64,000 nt of DNA from Nostoc carneum NIES-2107 (GTDB lineage: Bacteria > Cyanobacteriota > Cyanobacteriia > Cyanobacteriales > Nostocaceae), in the NCBI GenBank assembly GCA_002368155.1, contig AP018180.1, positions 7,372,561 through 7,436,560 of the forward strand, written 5' to 3'. This document shows positions 1 to 9,617 of this stretch, one piece after another (the stretch's first letter is position 1; each line of letters opens with the position of its first letter). Below the pieces are notes generated by a model. That model made no database searches and was not told where the DNA came from. It worked only from the letters and a program-made list of their open reading frames with translations. The position numbers and the translations under genes were made by a program.

Positions 1-1344
1 CCGGGCGGTGGTACTGCTCATCACAACAAACCAGTGGAACATATATAAGGTGCCACGTAGGGTTTGCAGCAGTAACACCAGATATGTAGAAAGCTGGAAT
101 TTTTGCCCTTGATGAATCCGCTTCAAACCAGTGAACATCCCTATTACTGAGAGAGTTACAGACAAACCAGTAATCGGGCCGAAGATGGGGGGACGATGAC
201 GGGCGATCGCCATTAATAAATCTGGTATTGCTGCTGTCGGTAAAATATACATAATGAGCATAAAGCTCAATAAATCCCAGGTTTTGCGGGTTCCTAGGCG
301 GTTTTTGAGCAGCAAATCCCAGTAATCTAAATAGCGCTGATATCCACCTTCTGCCCAACGGTTGCGCTGATGCCAAAGTGCGATCGCATTGGTCACGCCT
401 TCTTCTTCTACGGCGGGCGAGAAGACACAATCAATATCCCAATTATCCAAATGTAGCCGCAGCGTCAAGTCTAAATCATCGGTAATGGTTTCTTCATTCC
501 AACCACCACAACTTTCTAAAGCTGTGCGCCGCACAAATTGACCGTTACCGCGCAGTTCGCCAATCCCACCCAGTGCCGTCCGCTGTTGCTGAAAATAGGT
601 ATCAACAGCCATTTCTGCCATTTGACCTTTAGTCCAAAAATTCTCTTTGGCATTGGCGATCGCTTTTCGCACCTGCACCGCCCCTACCTGTTCTCTTTGA
701 AATAAAGGTACTACTTGGTGTAACAAGTCTGGTGAGACTTGAGCATCAGCATCAAACACGGCGATGATTTCGCCTTTTGTTAGTGGTAACACTTGATTTA
801 ATGCTCCAGACTTACCACCACTTGCTTGTGCTGAACGTCGGAAAGTTTTTAGTTGTTTATATTCTTTGGCCAGTTCTGTTAATAACTGGGGTGTGCGATC
901 GCTGCTGTTATCGTCAATGACCCATAGTTCGTACTTGCCATCTGGATAATCCAAACCGCAAAGACTCTTGACTAATCTGCCAATTACTGCTTCCTCATTT
1001 TTTGCTGCCACCATTACAGATACAGAAGGTAATTCTCCCTCTATTTTTTTTGGGTGACGGCGGGGTCTGGTAAATACCACCTCCAGAGCGTGAATACCTA
1101 GAATAGTGGTCAGTCCCAGTACGAACAAAGAACCCCAGGAAACTAAATGCAGCGCGATCGTGCTACTCCAGACTATAGTCAAAACTAGAGCTGCTTTGCG
1201 TCTGCGTCCTTGAAACCGGAATGGTAGAAACAAAGGATCTGTCTCTACAATTGACTCCTCGGTTGCTGAGAGGTCAGACAACAGAGAGTTGAGCGGAGCC
1301 AGCTCGTTGCTAGAATCGTCTTCGGGCCAGAAATTCGCTGGCAT
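1..1344 (-). CDS. mgdA: GT2 membrane glucosyltransferase, MgdA-type monoglucosyldiacylglycerol synthase (3' end cut by window edge)
   Basis: Reading from ATG at 1344 to the left edge gives 448 residues without a stop; only about the last 20 residues should be missing. Seen: a hydrophobic segment near residues 54-93, then a family-2 glycosyltransferase domain with AKNEE (about 110), FDADAQ (about 196), GNGQF, ITDDLDL (about 288) and QRNRWAEGG (about 326), followed by further membrane segments at about 360-440. These are the D, DxD, (E/D)D and QxxRW signatures of processive-type GT2 enzymes. From memory the sequence closely resembles cyanobacterial MgdA (Synechocystis sll1377), which transfers glucose from UDP-glucose to diacylglycerol, the first step of galactolipid synthesis for thylakoid membranes. 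Family assignment is firm; the MgdA identity rests on recalled similarity over most of the length. Confidence 0.8.
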   Translation of the reverse strand, partial: MPANFWPEDDSSNELAPLNSLLSDLSATEESIVETDPLFLPFRFQGRRRKAALVLTIVWSSTIALHLVSWGSLFVLGLTTILGIHALEVVFTRPRRHPKKIEGELPSVSVMVAAKNEEAVIGRLVKSLCGLDYPDGKYELWVIDDNSSDRTPQLLTELAKEYKQLKTFRRSAQASGGKSGALNQVLPLTKGEIIAVFDADAQVSPDLLHQVVPLFQREQVGAVQVRKAIANAKENFWTKGQMAEMAVDTYFQQQRTALGGIGELRGNGQFVRRTALESCGGWNEETITDDLDLTLRLHLDNWDIDCVFSPAVEEEGVTNAIALWHQRNRWAEGGYQRYLDYWDLLLKNRLGTRKTWDLLSFMLIMYILPTAAIPDLLMAIARHRPPIFGPITGLSVTLSVIGMFTGLKRIHQGQKFQLSTYLVLLLQTLRGTLYMFHWFVVMSSTTAR

Positions 1345-2136
1345 AGGTTACTTGATTCCAAAACCACTATTTGTCTAAGCCAATAAAGAAGCTGAGAATC
1401 AGGTAACACCAAACTGTACAATCTTGAGCAACGTTGAGCTAGCCTGAGATTGGCAGTGTTTTTCTGCCTTTTCTCACTCAAAATTGAGCCAAGAGAATTG
1501 CCTGATAATGGCAAATCTGGTTTAGTCACAGCGATCGCCAAGTAGCAACAGCTAGTTGTCGAGATCAATCGCAATCACAGCATCTACCCTTAGATAGAAG
1601 AGATTTTTGGCTGTTATTGCTCTCAGCTTCTATAAAAGCCAATGCAGCCCTATTGTACCTGACATTCATACATTTCTTAACAGTAACTTTGCGCCTAATT
1701 AAGTAGTTAGGCAAGATTCCAGTTGCGACTGAAGGACAGGGAACTATTAAGAGCCTGCAAGGTACTTATTAAGTTTTTTAAGTATTTATAAATTTATATA
1801 ATGCCATCCCGGCCACTCAACTAGACCCACATTTCTTTGTAGAGGTTGGTAAGCTCAAAATCCAGCATATTTATAACGAAAAGACCCCAATGCTGTGTAC
1901 ACAGCAAATAGAGGTTCGGTGATCGCGAAAATTTTTTGGGAATACTGAGTATTGAAACCAACTGATAACCTTAGCTAACAACAGTTGTAACGTTAGCAAA
2001 TCCACCAAGGTCGGAGTTTCCCGCCCTATCAGGCACTCTATAACTAGGGACTGGGGTGTAGGAATCTAGGTACTCAGCTTCTTTTCCCAATTACTTATCC
2101 CTAGTTACTTTTACATAACTTGAGGAGCATTTAACG
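1345..2136. other. Intergenic region, 792 bp
   Basis: AT-rich spacer between the divergent glucosyltransferase and the EbsA-like gene, so it should hold both promoters. I see no tRNA, no convincing small ORF and no repeat array. Residues 2040-2110 are a worn pyrimidine/purine-rich stretch that may be a decayed heptamer repeat. Confidence 0.4.
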
Positions 2137-2511
2137 ATGTCTATTGAGCAACTCCAGCCAGCCAGCCAGCAACAAGCAAGTGTTTATCTGCCCTACATTC
2201 AAGGGAATAAGCGCAATTTCTTACCCTATGCCATCAGTCTTTATCAAAAAGGCGTTTTGGAAGGAAACCGGAGAATCGAGGCCAGTGAAGGGATTCCTTT
2301 TGTTGCCACCTGGAATGTTGTCACCCTACCTTCAGATTTAACGCGTTGTCGAATGCAATTTCAAGGTGATGCTGAGCTGAGTTATGAAGTGATGATGGTG
2401 AATTCGGAGTTTATAAGTTATTTAATTGAACTAATGGATAACTATAAACGCAATCGCAGCACTGATTTTTCTCAAGCATTTTACCGCAAACTGCTGCGGA
2501 TTGATGAATAA
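2137..2511 (+). CDS. ebsA: EbsA-like conserved cyanobacterial protein (type IV pilus / biofilm self-suppression)
   Basis: 124 residues, ATG start preceded by GAGGAG about 10 bases upstream. No signal peptide or membrane segment is visible. The sequence has a conserved cyanobacteria-only look (SVYLPYIQ, FVATWNVVTLPSDLTRCRMQF, SYEVMM). In size and recalled sequence it matches EbsA, a small protein that in Synechococcus elongatus works with type IV pilus assembly proteins and is needed for biofilm self-suppression. The next gene is 210 bp downstream on the same strand. The name is from memory of the family; treat it as probable and the conserved-protein status as firm. Confidence 0.6.
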   Translation: MSIEQLQPASQQQASVYLPYIQGNKRNFLPYAISLYQKGVLEGNRRIEASEGIPFVATWNVVTLPSDLTRCRMQFQGDAELSYEVMMVNSEFISYLIELMDNYKRNRSTDFSQAFYRKLLRIDE

Positions 2512-2721
2512 ATCAGGAGCAACCTCAAAATTATCTAGAATAAATAGATATTGCTAGTAATATCACAGGGAAAAGATTTTCTGTGAACCATTCATTCCTT
2601 TGAGCATTTAGACATTCACTTCTGTAACTAAGGTTTGTAACAACAGCGATGGCTAAGTTCGACCTAAAATTAGGAAACACCAAGCTGGGTTCTACTTCCT
2701 TTTGAAAATAGGAGTGCATGT

Positions 2722-3816
2722 GTGCCAAAATCCGCGAAATATTTGCTGATTGGATCAACTGAGACTTACAGTGGTAAATCTGCTACAGTTCTAGGTTTGT
2801 CTTATCAGCTACAGCAAGCAGGACTGGATATTTCCTACGGCAAACCATTAGGTACTTGTTGGAATGTATCTGTTGGTAATGTATTTGAGGAAGATGTCCA
2901 GTTCATTGCTCATAGCCTTAACTTGGCAGAAAATCGTATTGCACCACCAATACTGGCTTTAGATGAAGCCAGCGTACAAAGACGCTTAGGTGGCGAAGAC
3001 ACAACCAATTATCAGCAGTCTCTACTACAGCAATATTTGCAAATGTCCAAAGGAGATTTGGTGTTGCTAGAGGGGCCTGGTGATTTGGAAGAAGGTAAGT
3101 TATTTGACTTATCTTTGCTGCAAGTAGCGGAAGTTTTAGATGCGGCTGTTTTATTAGTAGCACGCTATAAATCGCTGGTTTCAGTTGAACCACTTTTATC
3201 TGCAAAACAGCGAATAGGCGATCGCTTAATTGGCGTTGTACTCAATGATATCCCTAGCGAACAAATAGAATCGGTCACTACTCTGGCGCGACCGTTTTTA
3301 GAACAGCAGGGAATTCCTGTATTGGCTATGCTACCAAAACATGATGTACTACGTAGTGTGAGTGTTGGCGAACTAGTGAAGCAGTTAAAGGCCGACATTC
3401 TCTGTGGTAGCGATCGCCTAGATTTAATGGTGGAAAGCCTAGCAATTGGTGCGATGAATGTGAACGCTGCTGTGAAATATTTCCGTAAACGTCGGAATAT
3501 GGCAGTAGTTACAGGAGGCGATCGTGTGGAAATTCAGCAAGCCGCATTGGAAACTTCTACCCAATGTCTGATTCTCACTGGACAATTACCTCCTCCGCCG
3601 TTCATTCTCAGTCGTGCTGAAGAACTAGAAATCCCCATTTTATCTGTTGACTTAGATACACTCACCACGGTAGAAATTGTTGATCGCACTTTTGGACAAG
3701 TACGCGTTCACGAACCGCTCAAAGTTCACTGCATCCGCCAACTGATGAGCGAGCATTTTGACTTAGAACGCTTATTATCCAAACTGGGGTTAAGCCCAGC
3801 AGCTGCTTTACCTTAG
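2722..3816 (+). CDS. Phosphotransacetylase family protein (BioD-like P-loop domain plus DRTGG domain)
   Basis: 364 residues, GTG start at 2722 with AGGAG 8 bases upstream; the overlapping ATG at 2718 is out of frame. The N-terminal half is a dethiobiotin-synthetase-like P-loop domain: GSTETYSGKSAT at residues 11-22 and LLEGPGDLEEG near 115. The C-terminal part (about 210-320) matches the DRTGG regulatory domain found in Pta-like and CBS proteins (AVVTGGDRVEIQQAAL). The catalytic phosphotransacetylase domain itself is absent, so despite the usual database name this is more likely a regulatory or ligand-binding protein than a Pta enzyme. Conserved and usually near core genes in cyanobacteria. 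A heptamer repeat block follows immediately. Confidence 0.8.
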   Translation: MPKSAKYLLIGSTETYSGKSATVLGLSYQLQQAGLDISYGKPLGTCWNVSVGNVFEEDVQFIAHSLNLAENRIAPPILALDEASVQRRLGGEDTTNYQQSLLQQYLQMSKGDLVLLEGPGDLEEGKLFDLSLLQVAEVLDAAVLLVARYKSLVSVEPLLSAKQRIGDRLIGVVLNDIPSEQIESVTTLARPFLEQQGIPVLAMLPKHDVLRSVSVGELVKQLKADILCGSDRLDLMVESLAIGAMNVNAAVKYFRKRRNMAVVTGGDRVEIQQAALETSTQCLILTGQLPPPPFILSRAEELEIPILSVDLDTLTTVEIVDRTFGQVRVHEPLKVHCIRQLMSEHFDLERLLSKLGLSPAAALP

Positions 3817-3819
3817 GGG

Positions 3820-3938
3820 TTGGGGACTGGGGACTGGGGACTGGGGACTGGGGACTGGGGACTGGGGACTGGGGAGATGAGAAAGATAAGTGGAGAAGTA
3901 GTCATTACCCATTACCCATTACCCATTACCCATTACCA
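3820..3938. repeat. Heptameric STRR block: (GGGGACT)n then (TTACCCA)n
   Basis: About seven tandem copies of GGGGACT from 3822 to 3874 start six bases after the stop codon of the upstream gene, followed at 3903-3937 by about five copies of the other heptamer, TTACCCA. These short tandemly repeated repetitive sequences are characteristic of heterocystous cyanobacteria. The G-rich strand has four-G runs every seven bases. Confidence 0.9.
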
Positions 3939-4055
3939 AATCACAAACGACCTTAAATTATCCAGAAATTGTAGCAAAATCTAACCAAAGTTGGCTTCGC
4001 ACTTACCCTCTGTTTGGTAAAATAGCTGGGTCGTTTCATCTCATTTAGTCCATCT

Positions 4056-4559
4056 TTGAGTCAGTCAATAGACCTCATTAACCTCGATACATTAGCGCAA
4101 GAACTGGCGACAATCCAGCAAACAGGTTCTAAACGAATTGCTTTGCTGGGTTCCCGCCATGTGCCAATTACGCATCAAACTCTTATTGAAATGATGACTT
4201 ATGCCTTAGTTTTATCAGGCAATCGAGTCATCACTTCTGGGGCTACAGGTACCAATTCAGCTGCCATTAAAGGCGCAATGCGCGCTGACCCCAACTTGTT
4301 AACGGTGATTCTACCCCAAAGCTTGGATCGCCAGCCCAACGAATCACGCCAGCAATTAGAGCAGGTAATGCACCTGGTAGAAAATCCCAGTAACGATAAT
4401 CTGTCTCTTGCCGAAGCGAGTTACATTTGCAATAAGGAGATCATTTCCCGCTGTCAGCAACTCATTTGCTTTGCATTTCACGACAGTCGCACTCTGCTAC
4501 AAACTTGTAAAGATGCAGAAGAACAGAGAAAAGTGGTAACACTTTTCTACTTTGACTAA
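4056..4559 (+). CDS. DprA/LOG-like Rossmann protein (annotated as DNA recombination-mediator protein A)
   Basis: 167 residues; TTG is the only start that keeps the conserved N-terminus (LSQSIDLINLDTLAQEL). Seen: IALLGSRHVPITH at about 28-40 and VITSGATGTNSAAIKGA at about 58-74, the nucleotide/ssDNA-binding fold signatures shared by DprA (Smf) and LOG-type proteins, then VILPQSLDRQP. The protein is about half the length of true DprA and has no C-terminal winged helix. It is a conserved single-domain cyanobacterial version; a role in DNA uptake or recombination is inferred from the fold only. Confidence 0.7.
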   Translation: MSQSIDLINLDTLAQELATIQQTGSKRIALLGSRHVPITHQTLIEMMTYALVLSGNRVITSGATGTNSAAIKGAMRADPNLLTVILPQSLDRQPNESRQQLEQVMHLVENPSNDNLSLAEASYICNKEIISRCQQLICFAFHDSRTLLQTCKDAEEQRKVVTLFYFD

Positions 4560-4810
4560 TGTGAGGCCGAGTTTCCGTGGGTGTAATTATCAAGAAAAGG
4601 AATTACTCATGGTTAATGGGTAATAGGTTCTATTGCCCATAACCTTAAATTAATGCTACTTATTGATTGGGTTGATGACAGACAACCGCCTGTTTCTGCT
4701 GTCGTTCAGGTGGCGATCGCAGAGGAAGGGTAAAGAAAGGGGTAGCAATTCCCCATTGACTCATCCCGAATATCTATCCCAAATTCAACATCTTAAACCC
4801 AACATTTTTT

Positions 4811-5302
4811 ATGGCTTCTACTTTTTCTTTTGACATTGTGAGTGACTTTGACCGTCAAGAATTGGTCAACGCTGTCGATCAAGTTGTACGAGAAATTAAG
4901 GGCCGTTACGACCTTAAAGATACTGCCACTACTGTTGAGTTAGGTGAGCAAAGTATTGATGTGAATACCGATAGTGAGTTTACTTTAGACGCTGTGCAAA
5001 ATATTCTGCGGGAAAAAGCAGCTAAACGTAATCTCTCTCAAAAAATCTTTGATTTCGGCCAAGTCGAATCAGCTAGCGGTAATCGTGTACGTCAAGAAAT
5101 TAAACTCAAAAAAGGCATTAGCCAAGACATTGCCAAACAAATTTCTAAACTAATTCGCGACGAATTTAAAAAGATTCAAGCCTCGATTCAAGGTGATGCA
5201 GTTCGCGTCAGTGCAAAATCTAAAGATGAATTGCAAGCTGTCATCCAACGCTTAAAGCAAGAAGACTTACCTGTAGCTTTGCAATTTACAAATTACCGAT
5301 GA
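4811..5302 (+). CDS. YajQ family nucleotide-binding (c-di-GMP-type) protein
   Basis: 163 residues, full length for the family. Starts [21 protein letters not shown] and contains KGRYDLKDT (about 30), DFGQVE and [12 protein letters not shown] followed by [21 protein letters not shown], the two-domain ferredoxin-like repeat of YajQ/UPF0234. YajQ proteins bind nucleotides, cyclic di-GMP in Xanthomonas and Pseudomonas, and act as cytosolic effectors; the ligand in cyanobacteria is not shown by sequence. Followed directly by GGGGATT-type repeats at 5310-5338. Confidence 0.92.
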   Translation: MASTFSFDIVSDFDRQELVNAVDQVVREIKGRYDLKDTATTVELGEQSIDVNTDSEFTLDAVQNILREKAAKRNLSQKIFDFGQVESASGNRVRQEIKLKKGISQDIAKQISKLIRDEFKKIQASIQGDAVRVSAKSKDELQAVIQRLKQEDLPVALQFTNYR

Positions 5303-5307
5303 ATAGC

Positions 5308-5388
5308 GGTAGGGATTGGGGATTGGGGATTGGGGACAAGGTAAACAATAGAAAATTTGACCCTTGACCCTTGACCCTTGACCTCTTC
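5308..5388. repeat. Heptamer repeats (GGGGATT)n and (TTGACCC)n
   Basis: Two short arrays, GGGGATT about four copies and CCCTTGA about four copies, fill the gap between the convergent YajQ gene and the minus-strand gene that ends at 5389. Confidence 0.85.
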
Positions 5389-5853
5389 TTACAAAACCTT
5401 GTGTGTATGGGAATGCTGCTTAACGTTATCTTCTTTAGTAACTACTCTGGCAGCATTGAGTATCCGTTTGCGTTCGGTGGAATATTTCAAATCTGTGTAG
5501 GTTGTCCCCAAAGGAATCAGAGACTTGGCACTTTCACGACGCTTGTAAGTTCGAGATGCAGCAAATAAACGAGGTACAAATTCATCTCCAAATTGAGATG
5601 ATTCGGGGAAGCCTGTAGGTAATAAAAGTTGATCCCCGTTGAATACAGAACCTAAAGTTGTCGCATAAGCCAACTTGTATGATGTGGGAATACCTTTCAT
5701 CACTGCTTCCAACGCTGCAGAAGGAATAGGTTCAATCACTTCAATTTGATGAATTTCTCCATCTTCCTTGACAAAGCAGGTCGCCAAGCCGATAACAACA
5801 TAATCATCAGCCGTGAGATCCGGCGCGTCGTGATAAGAAATTGCAATTGTCAT
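5389..5853 (-). CDS. Conserved cyanobacterial protein of unknown function
   Basis: 154 residues, ATG at 5853. No family recognised. The sequence is protein-like throughout (YVVIGLATCFVKEDGEIHQIEVIEPIPSAALEA split over the first 50 residues, then a basic C-terminus with RTYKRRESAKSL and a His-rich end QHSHTH). No signal peptide or membrane segment. Convergent with YajQ. Codon use resembles the neighbours, so I regard it as a real gene. Confidence 0.7.
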   Translation of the reverse strand: MTIAISYHDAPDLTADDYVVIGLATCFVKEDGEIHQIEVIEPIPSAALEAVMKGIPTSYKLAYATTLGSVFNGDQLLLPTGFPESSQFGDEFVPRLFAASRTYKRRESAKSLIPLGTTYTDLKYSTERKRILNAARVVTKEDNVKQHSHTHKVL

Positions 5854-6574
5854 AAGAAAATTTTCTCAAAACTTAAAAGTCAGATTAAGAAACTGGAACC
5901 TAGGAAGCGTAAGATGCGAGCCTAGAGGTATACACACTAAGACAGCACTGCAACATTAATGCCTTACACAGTTCATACGTGTTGGGCAATTTCAGAGTAG
6001 TATAAGGCAAAGCTAAAAAGTTGCTTTTGCCTTCTTTGCATCGCCACTTTCCTGTGTTCTCTGCGTCGTCCCTATTTTGAACGGCTTGTTCGCATTCTAC
6101 CAAGTTGTCGCTCTCACTATTTGAGCGTACCAATTTTAGATTTGAGATTGCCGATTTGAGTTTTTTTTGGTAATCCTACAGAGAAGCAGGCTCAATGCTT
6201 CATCAAGTCAGGGTGGAATAAATCCAAAATCGCAGCACTTGTGACAATGGCAACATTTCCACAACGCAGTGGTAACAAAATTTGAAATTTTTGAGTCTAA
6301 GTAGCAAGCGTAGCCAGGGTCAATCCGAAATCTCACATCCAAAATTAGATTGACTAGTCTTTGAGATTGATATTTGCTTTTTCTGGAATTTAACTTGAGG
6401 ATGAGGTATCCATGATCAGATTAGATCATTGTGTGAAGTAAAGTCTTCGACTGACTTAAGGTTTAGATAGTCGAGTAATTATAGACACCTTAATAACTGA
6501 CATATCGGATCAACCAGCAGCAACATAGAAAGTATATTTTAATTCACGAAAAAGAGTATAGGCGGCAGGAAAAT
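5854..6574. other. Intergenic region, 721 bp
   Basis: Upstream region of both flanking divergent genes. Holds a short dispersed motif around 6030-6070 (the CTCTGCG type also seen near 28860) and AT-rich sequence. The minus-strand frame open at 5900-6133 has no family resemblance and overlaps that repeat, so I do not call it. No tRNA seen. Confidence 0.4.
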
Positions 6575-7270
6575 ATGACTAATAACTCCTACTTAGCTTT
6601 TGGGGATAAGGAAAATAACTTATATAAATTAGTATCTAATAATACAATTAATTCTCAAGATTTAGTCATAGAAGATAGTTATGTGCGCTCTTGTGCTTTA
6701 AAGTCGGCTCAACAAGGAGATTACACAAAGGCGATCGCATTACTCAGCCACCTGATTCGCCGTCATCCCCAAAATGCCGTTGATTATAACAACCGGGGAC
6801 TGGTTTATTTTCAAAGTGGAGAAGCGCAAAAAGCTTTTTGTGACTATAACACAGCAATCCAAATCAATCCGACTTTAGCTAGCGCTTATAATAACCGTGC
6901 CAATTATTACGCCGCCTGTGGCAAATTAGCAGCTGCGATCGCGGATTATGATCGCGCAATCGATTTGAATCCTAGCCATGTGCGGGCCAGAATTAATCGT
7001 GGCATTACCTGGCGCGAATTAGGGCAATACGAGGAGGCAATTGAGAATTTTGATGTTGCACTACTATTCGGGCAATTAGAAGGTCATATCTGGGCAGAGA
7101 GAGGCAGAACATATCATTTGTGGGGAGATTGGAATTGTGCGATCGCTGACTACCGTCGGGCCCTGACTCAACTACCCAATAGCAGAAAAAATGTTATTGG
7201 TTGGCGCTTGCGTATCCAACTAGAGAATTGGCTAACCGAACTGCTATCTCCTGAGTCTCCTAGTGCTTAG
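6575..7270 (+). CDS. Tetratricopeptide repeat protein
   Basis: 231 residues. At least three canonical TPR units lie between residues about 45 and 180: AVDYNNRGLVYFQSGEAQKAF, ASAYNNRANYYAACGKLAAAI and VRARINRGITWRELGQYEEAI begin successive 34-residue repeats, each ending with an NP turn. The N-terminal 40 residues are polar. No signal peptide or other domain, so a soluble protein-interaction scaffold; partner unknown. Confidence 0.88.
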   Translation: MTNNSYLAFGDKENNLYKLVSNNTINSQDLVIEDSYVRSCALKSAQQGDYTKAIALLSHLIRRHPQNAVDYNNRGLVYFQSGEAQKAFCDYNTAIQINPTLASAYNNRANYYAACGKLAAAIADYDRAIDLNPSHVRARINRGITWRELGQYEEAIENFDVALLFGQLEGHIWAERGRTYHLWGDWNCAIADYRRALTQLPNSRKNVIGWRLRIQLENWLTELLSPESPSA

Positions 7271-7439
7271 ATGAATTCCTGTAGTCGGAAAAAATCTCAA
7301 ATTTTTCTTAGAGATAGTCACCCTGTATAACTAAATAGCTAATAGATAATTGATAATGCAGCGTAGTGGCAATAACTATAACAAGCAATATCCTTGGAAA
7401 AGTGCTGAGTGCTGAGTAAAAAATACTAGCTTCTAGCCT

Positions 7440-7838
7440 CTAGTTCCCAGATGCTGGTGTCTCATCTGGATTCATCAGGACTATTTGCCGTTGGTTGGGG
7501 TCAAATCGGTATGATTGTTGTTGCATAATGCTTTTTGCTTGATGGGGATCAAAGTTGCGGCTAAACTCAGCCTGCAAAACCTCCACACGTTTTTCCATCT
7601 GCTTGACTTCAGTCCGCATTTCTCGTAACTTCTCTTGCTGTAACCAGTGATAGGGCAAAAGTTGCACAAGGGCAGAAACTGCTGCGGTTGAGATTGCAAT
7701 ATTAACTGCAATCTTGGCTGTCACTTCCATCGCCATAACTTGATGAGACCTTTGACGAAGATGCCGTTTGGGACGAGGCATTACTTGACGTTTTTGTATC
7801 GGTTGTAGCGGGGGACTAGAATGTTGAATCGCGTTCAT
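7440..7838 (-). CDS. slr1601-type small membrane protein, putative cell-division related
   Basis: 132 residues. A basic N-terminus (MPRPKRHLRQRSHQV) precedes one membrane segment at about 38-60 (IAVNIAISTAAVSALVQLLP), then a coiled coil at about 68-100 (REMRTEVKQMEKRVEVLQAEF) and a conserved tail SYRFDPNQRQIVL. This order is that of the cyanobacterial slr1601 family, tentatively linked to cell division and reminiscent of FtsL/FtsB topology. Function is inferred from topology and recalled family name only. Confidence 0.65.
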   Translation of the reverse strand: MNAIQHSSPPLQPIQKRQVMPRPKRHLRQRSHQVMAMEVTAKIAVNIAISTAAVSALVQLLPYHWLQQEKLREMRTEVKQMEKRVEVLQAEFSRNFDPHQAKSIMQQQSYRFDPNQRQIVLMNPDETPASGN

Positions 7839-8090
7839 GATCAGAAAAAAACCTTGTAAATTGACAGGGAACAGCCTAAACAGCCGACTTCCAACGATTA
7901 CAGCTAGAGTTAGCTGCCATATTACTTCATTTTTTGCTAAATGCTACACGTGTATTCAATGCCAAAAAATAAACCTGGCATACGTACGTATGCTTGCTCA
8001 AACTGTTGATTGCATTTAGCGATCAATGTCGATCAAGTTTACTTACTAATGCCAGGAATTTTAGTCTAATAACTGTGTCACAGATTGGCT

Positions 8091-8201
8091 TTATTTGTAA
8101 AGCTCTGTAGCTAAACGCCAAGCTAGAAGCCCTGGAAGCAGCGCTACAACTAAAGCGATGTAAACTTGAGAATCTGAGAGAGATGTTACGGCTAGGAACA
8201 T
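8091..8201 (-). CDS. psaM: Photosystem I reaction centre subunit XII (PsaM)
   Basis: A 36-residue frame, ATG at 8201, TAA at 8091-8093, preceded by a strong AGGAGG (complement of 8208-8213) seven bases from the start. The peptide is a single transmembrane helix with the PsaM pattern SDSQVYIALVVALLPGLL followed by AWRLATELYK; the ALVVALLP core and the ATELYK end are diagnostic. PsaM sits near PsaA/PsaB at the monomer interface of trimeric PSI. The first six residues (MFLAVT) are longer than the usual start, which begins near the second serine; no better start with a ribosome site exists. Divergent from the sugar kinase gene. Confidence 0.9.
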   Translation of the reverse strand: MFLAVTSLSDSQVYIALVVALLPGLLAWRLATELYK

Positions 8202-8357
8202 AGGAAACCTCCTAAACTCAATCGATTATTTGAATAGTTCGTTTACTACTTTTCCTTGTTTTGCAAGAATTGTGGAATATCTTGTAACAAGATGCAACAA
8301 AAGCAGTCTGCCATCAGTATCTATTATTTATTCTTTTTAAACAAAATATATAAATCT

Positions 8358-9617
8358 ATGAATTTATTTCTGGGGATAGACTTCGGTACCTCTGGCGCAA
8401 GGGCGATAGTCATTGATGCTGAAGCTACCATCCAGGCAGAGATCAAGTATCCTTGGGAAATTAGCGCTAATTGGGTAGATGTTTGGCAGCAGGCTTTATT
8501 TACGCTTCTAGCGTCGATTCCAGAGGCTTTACGGCAGGGAATTCAGGCGATCGCTATTAATGGGACTTCTTCGACAGTATTGCTAGTAAACGCGGCTGGG
8601 AAACCTGTAGACGCGCCTCTGCTTTATAACGATGCGCGGGGATCTGTGATGCTAGAACAGTTAAAAAGCATCGCTCCAGAAAATCATACAGTAGTCAGCG
8701 CTACTTCTAGCCTGGCAAAACTGCTGTGGATGTCGCAGTTACCTACCTTTAGCCAAGCTAGATATTTTCTGCATCAAGCAGATTGGCTAGCATTTCTGCT
8801 GCATGGACACTTAGGTATCAGTGATTACCACAACGCTTTAAAACTGGGTTACGACGTTGAAGAGTTAAAATACCCCCAATGGCTAGAAAATTTGCACATT
8901 CCCATCCAGCTACCTGAAGTTTTACCTCCTGGTACACCTATTGGCAAATTAACTCCAGAAATTGCAGCTAAATTTGGTTTACGCGATGACTGCATAGTAT
9001 GCGCTGGAACGACAGATAGTATTGCAGCTTTTCTTGCTAGTGGCGCTAAATCCCCAGGGGAAGCGGTGACTTCCTTAGGTTCAACACTAGTACTCAAACT
9101 ATTGAGTCGGACTCGCATTGAAGATGCGCGATATGGAATTTACAGCCATCGCCTGGGTGATTTGTGGCTGACTGGTGGTGCTTCTAATACTGGGGGTGCA
9201 GTGTTGCGGCATTTTTTTACTGATGCTGAGTTAAAAAACCTGAGTAGTCAGATTGATGCTAGTACAGCCAGCCAATTAGATTATTATCCTTTATTGAAAC
9301 CAGGCGATCGCTTTCCGATTAACGACCCCAATCTACCCCCACGCTTAGAACCACGCCCAGATAATCCCGTAGAATTTTTGCATGGATTATTAGAAAGTAT
9401 TGCCCGCATAGAAATGCATGGGTATGAATTATTACAGCAAATGGGCGCAGACCAGCTAACTCATGTTTATACTGCTGGTGGCGGTGCAGCGAATCATACT
9501 TGGACTGCGATTCGTGAAAGATATTTGAAAGTCCCCGTAGTTTCATCTAAAAATACAGAAGCAGCCTACGGGACAGCGCTTTTAGCCATGCGAGGGGTAG
9601 GGAGTGGAGAGTGCTGA
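8358..9617 (+). CDS. FGGY-family carbohydrate kinase, D-ribulokinase (SePSK) like
   Basis: 419 residues from ATG 8358. The reading frame continues upstream to 8256 but those residues are low-complexity and the family N-terminus MNLFLGIDFGTSGARA begins here. Seen: phosphate-1 motif GIDFGTSGARA (residues 5-15), NGTSST near 73, CAGTTDSIAAFL near 217 and adenosine-binding VYTAGGGAANHTW near 370. The shape and length match the cyanobacterial/plant XK-1 group, whose Synechococcus member phosphorylates D-ribulose. Substrate is inferred from that subgroup, the kinase fold from the motifs. Confidence 0.85.
   Translation: MNLFLGIDFGTSGARAIVIDAEATIQAEIKYPWEISANWVDVWQQALFTLLASIPEALRQGIQAIAINGTSSTVLLVNAAGKPVDAPLLYNDARGSVMLEQLKSIAPENHTVVSATSSLAKLLWMSQLPTFSQARYFLHQADWLAFLLHGHLGISDYHNALKLGYDVEELKYPQWLENLHIPIQLPEVLPPGTPIGKLTPEIAAKFGLRDDCIVCAGTTDSIAAFLASGAKSPGEAVTSLGSTLVLKLLSRTRIEDARYGIYSHRLGDLWLTGGASNTGGAVLRHFFTDAELKNLSSQIDASTASQLDYYPLLKPGDRFPINDPNLPPRLEPRPDNPVEFLHGLLESIARIEMHGYELLQQMGADQLTHVYTAGGGAANHTWTAIRERYLKVPVVSSKNTEAAYGTALLAMRGVGSGEC

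Noticed and set aside
3820-3938. Possible CRISPR array in the heptamer repeats
   Set aside because: Repeats are 7 bp and contiguous, with no spacers; no cas genes in the window. The same holds for all other repeat blocks.
5900-6133. Minus-strand ORF of 77 codons
   Set aside because: Overlaps a dispersed CTCTGCG-type repeat, no ribosome site and no recognisable protein features.
8256-8357. Upstream extension of the sugar kinase frame starting MFCKNCGISC
   Set aside because: Low-complexity, not family-like; the conserved FGGY N-terminus begins at ATG 8358.
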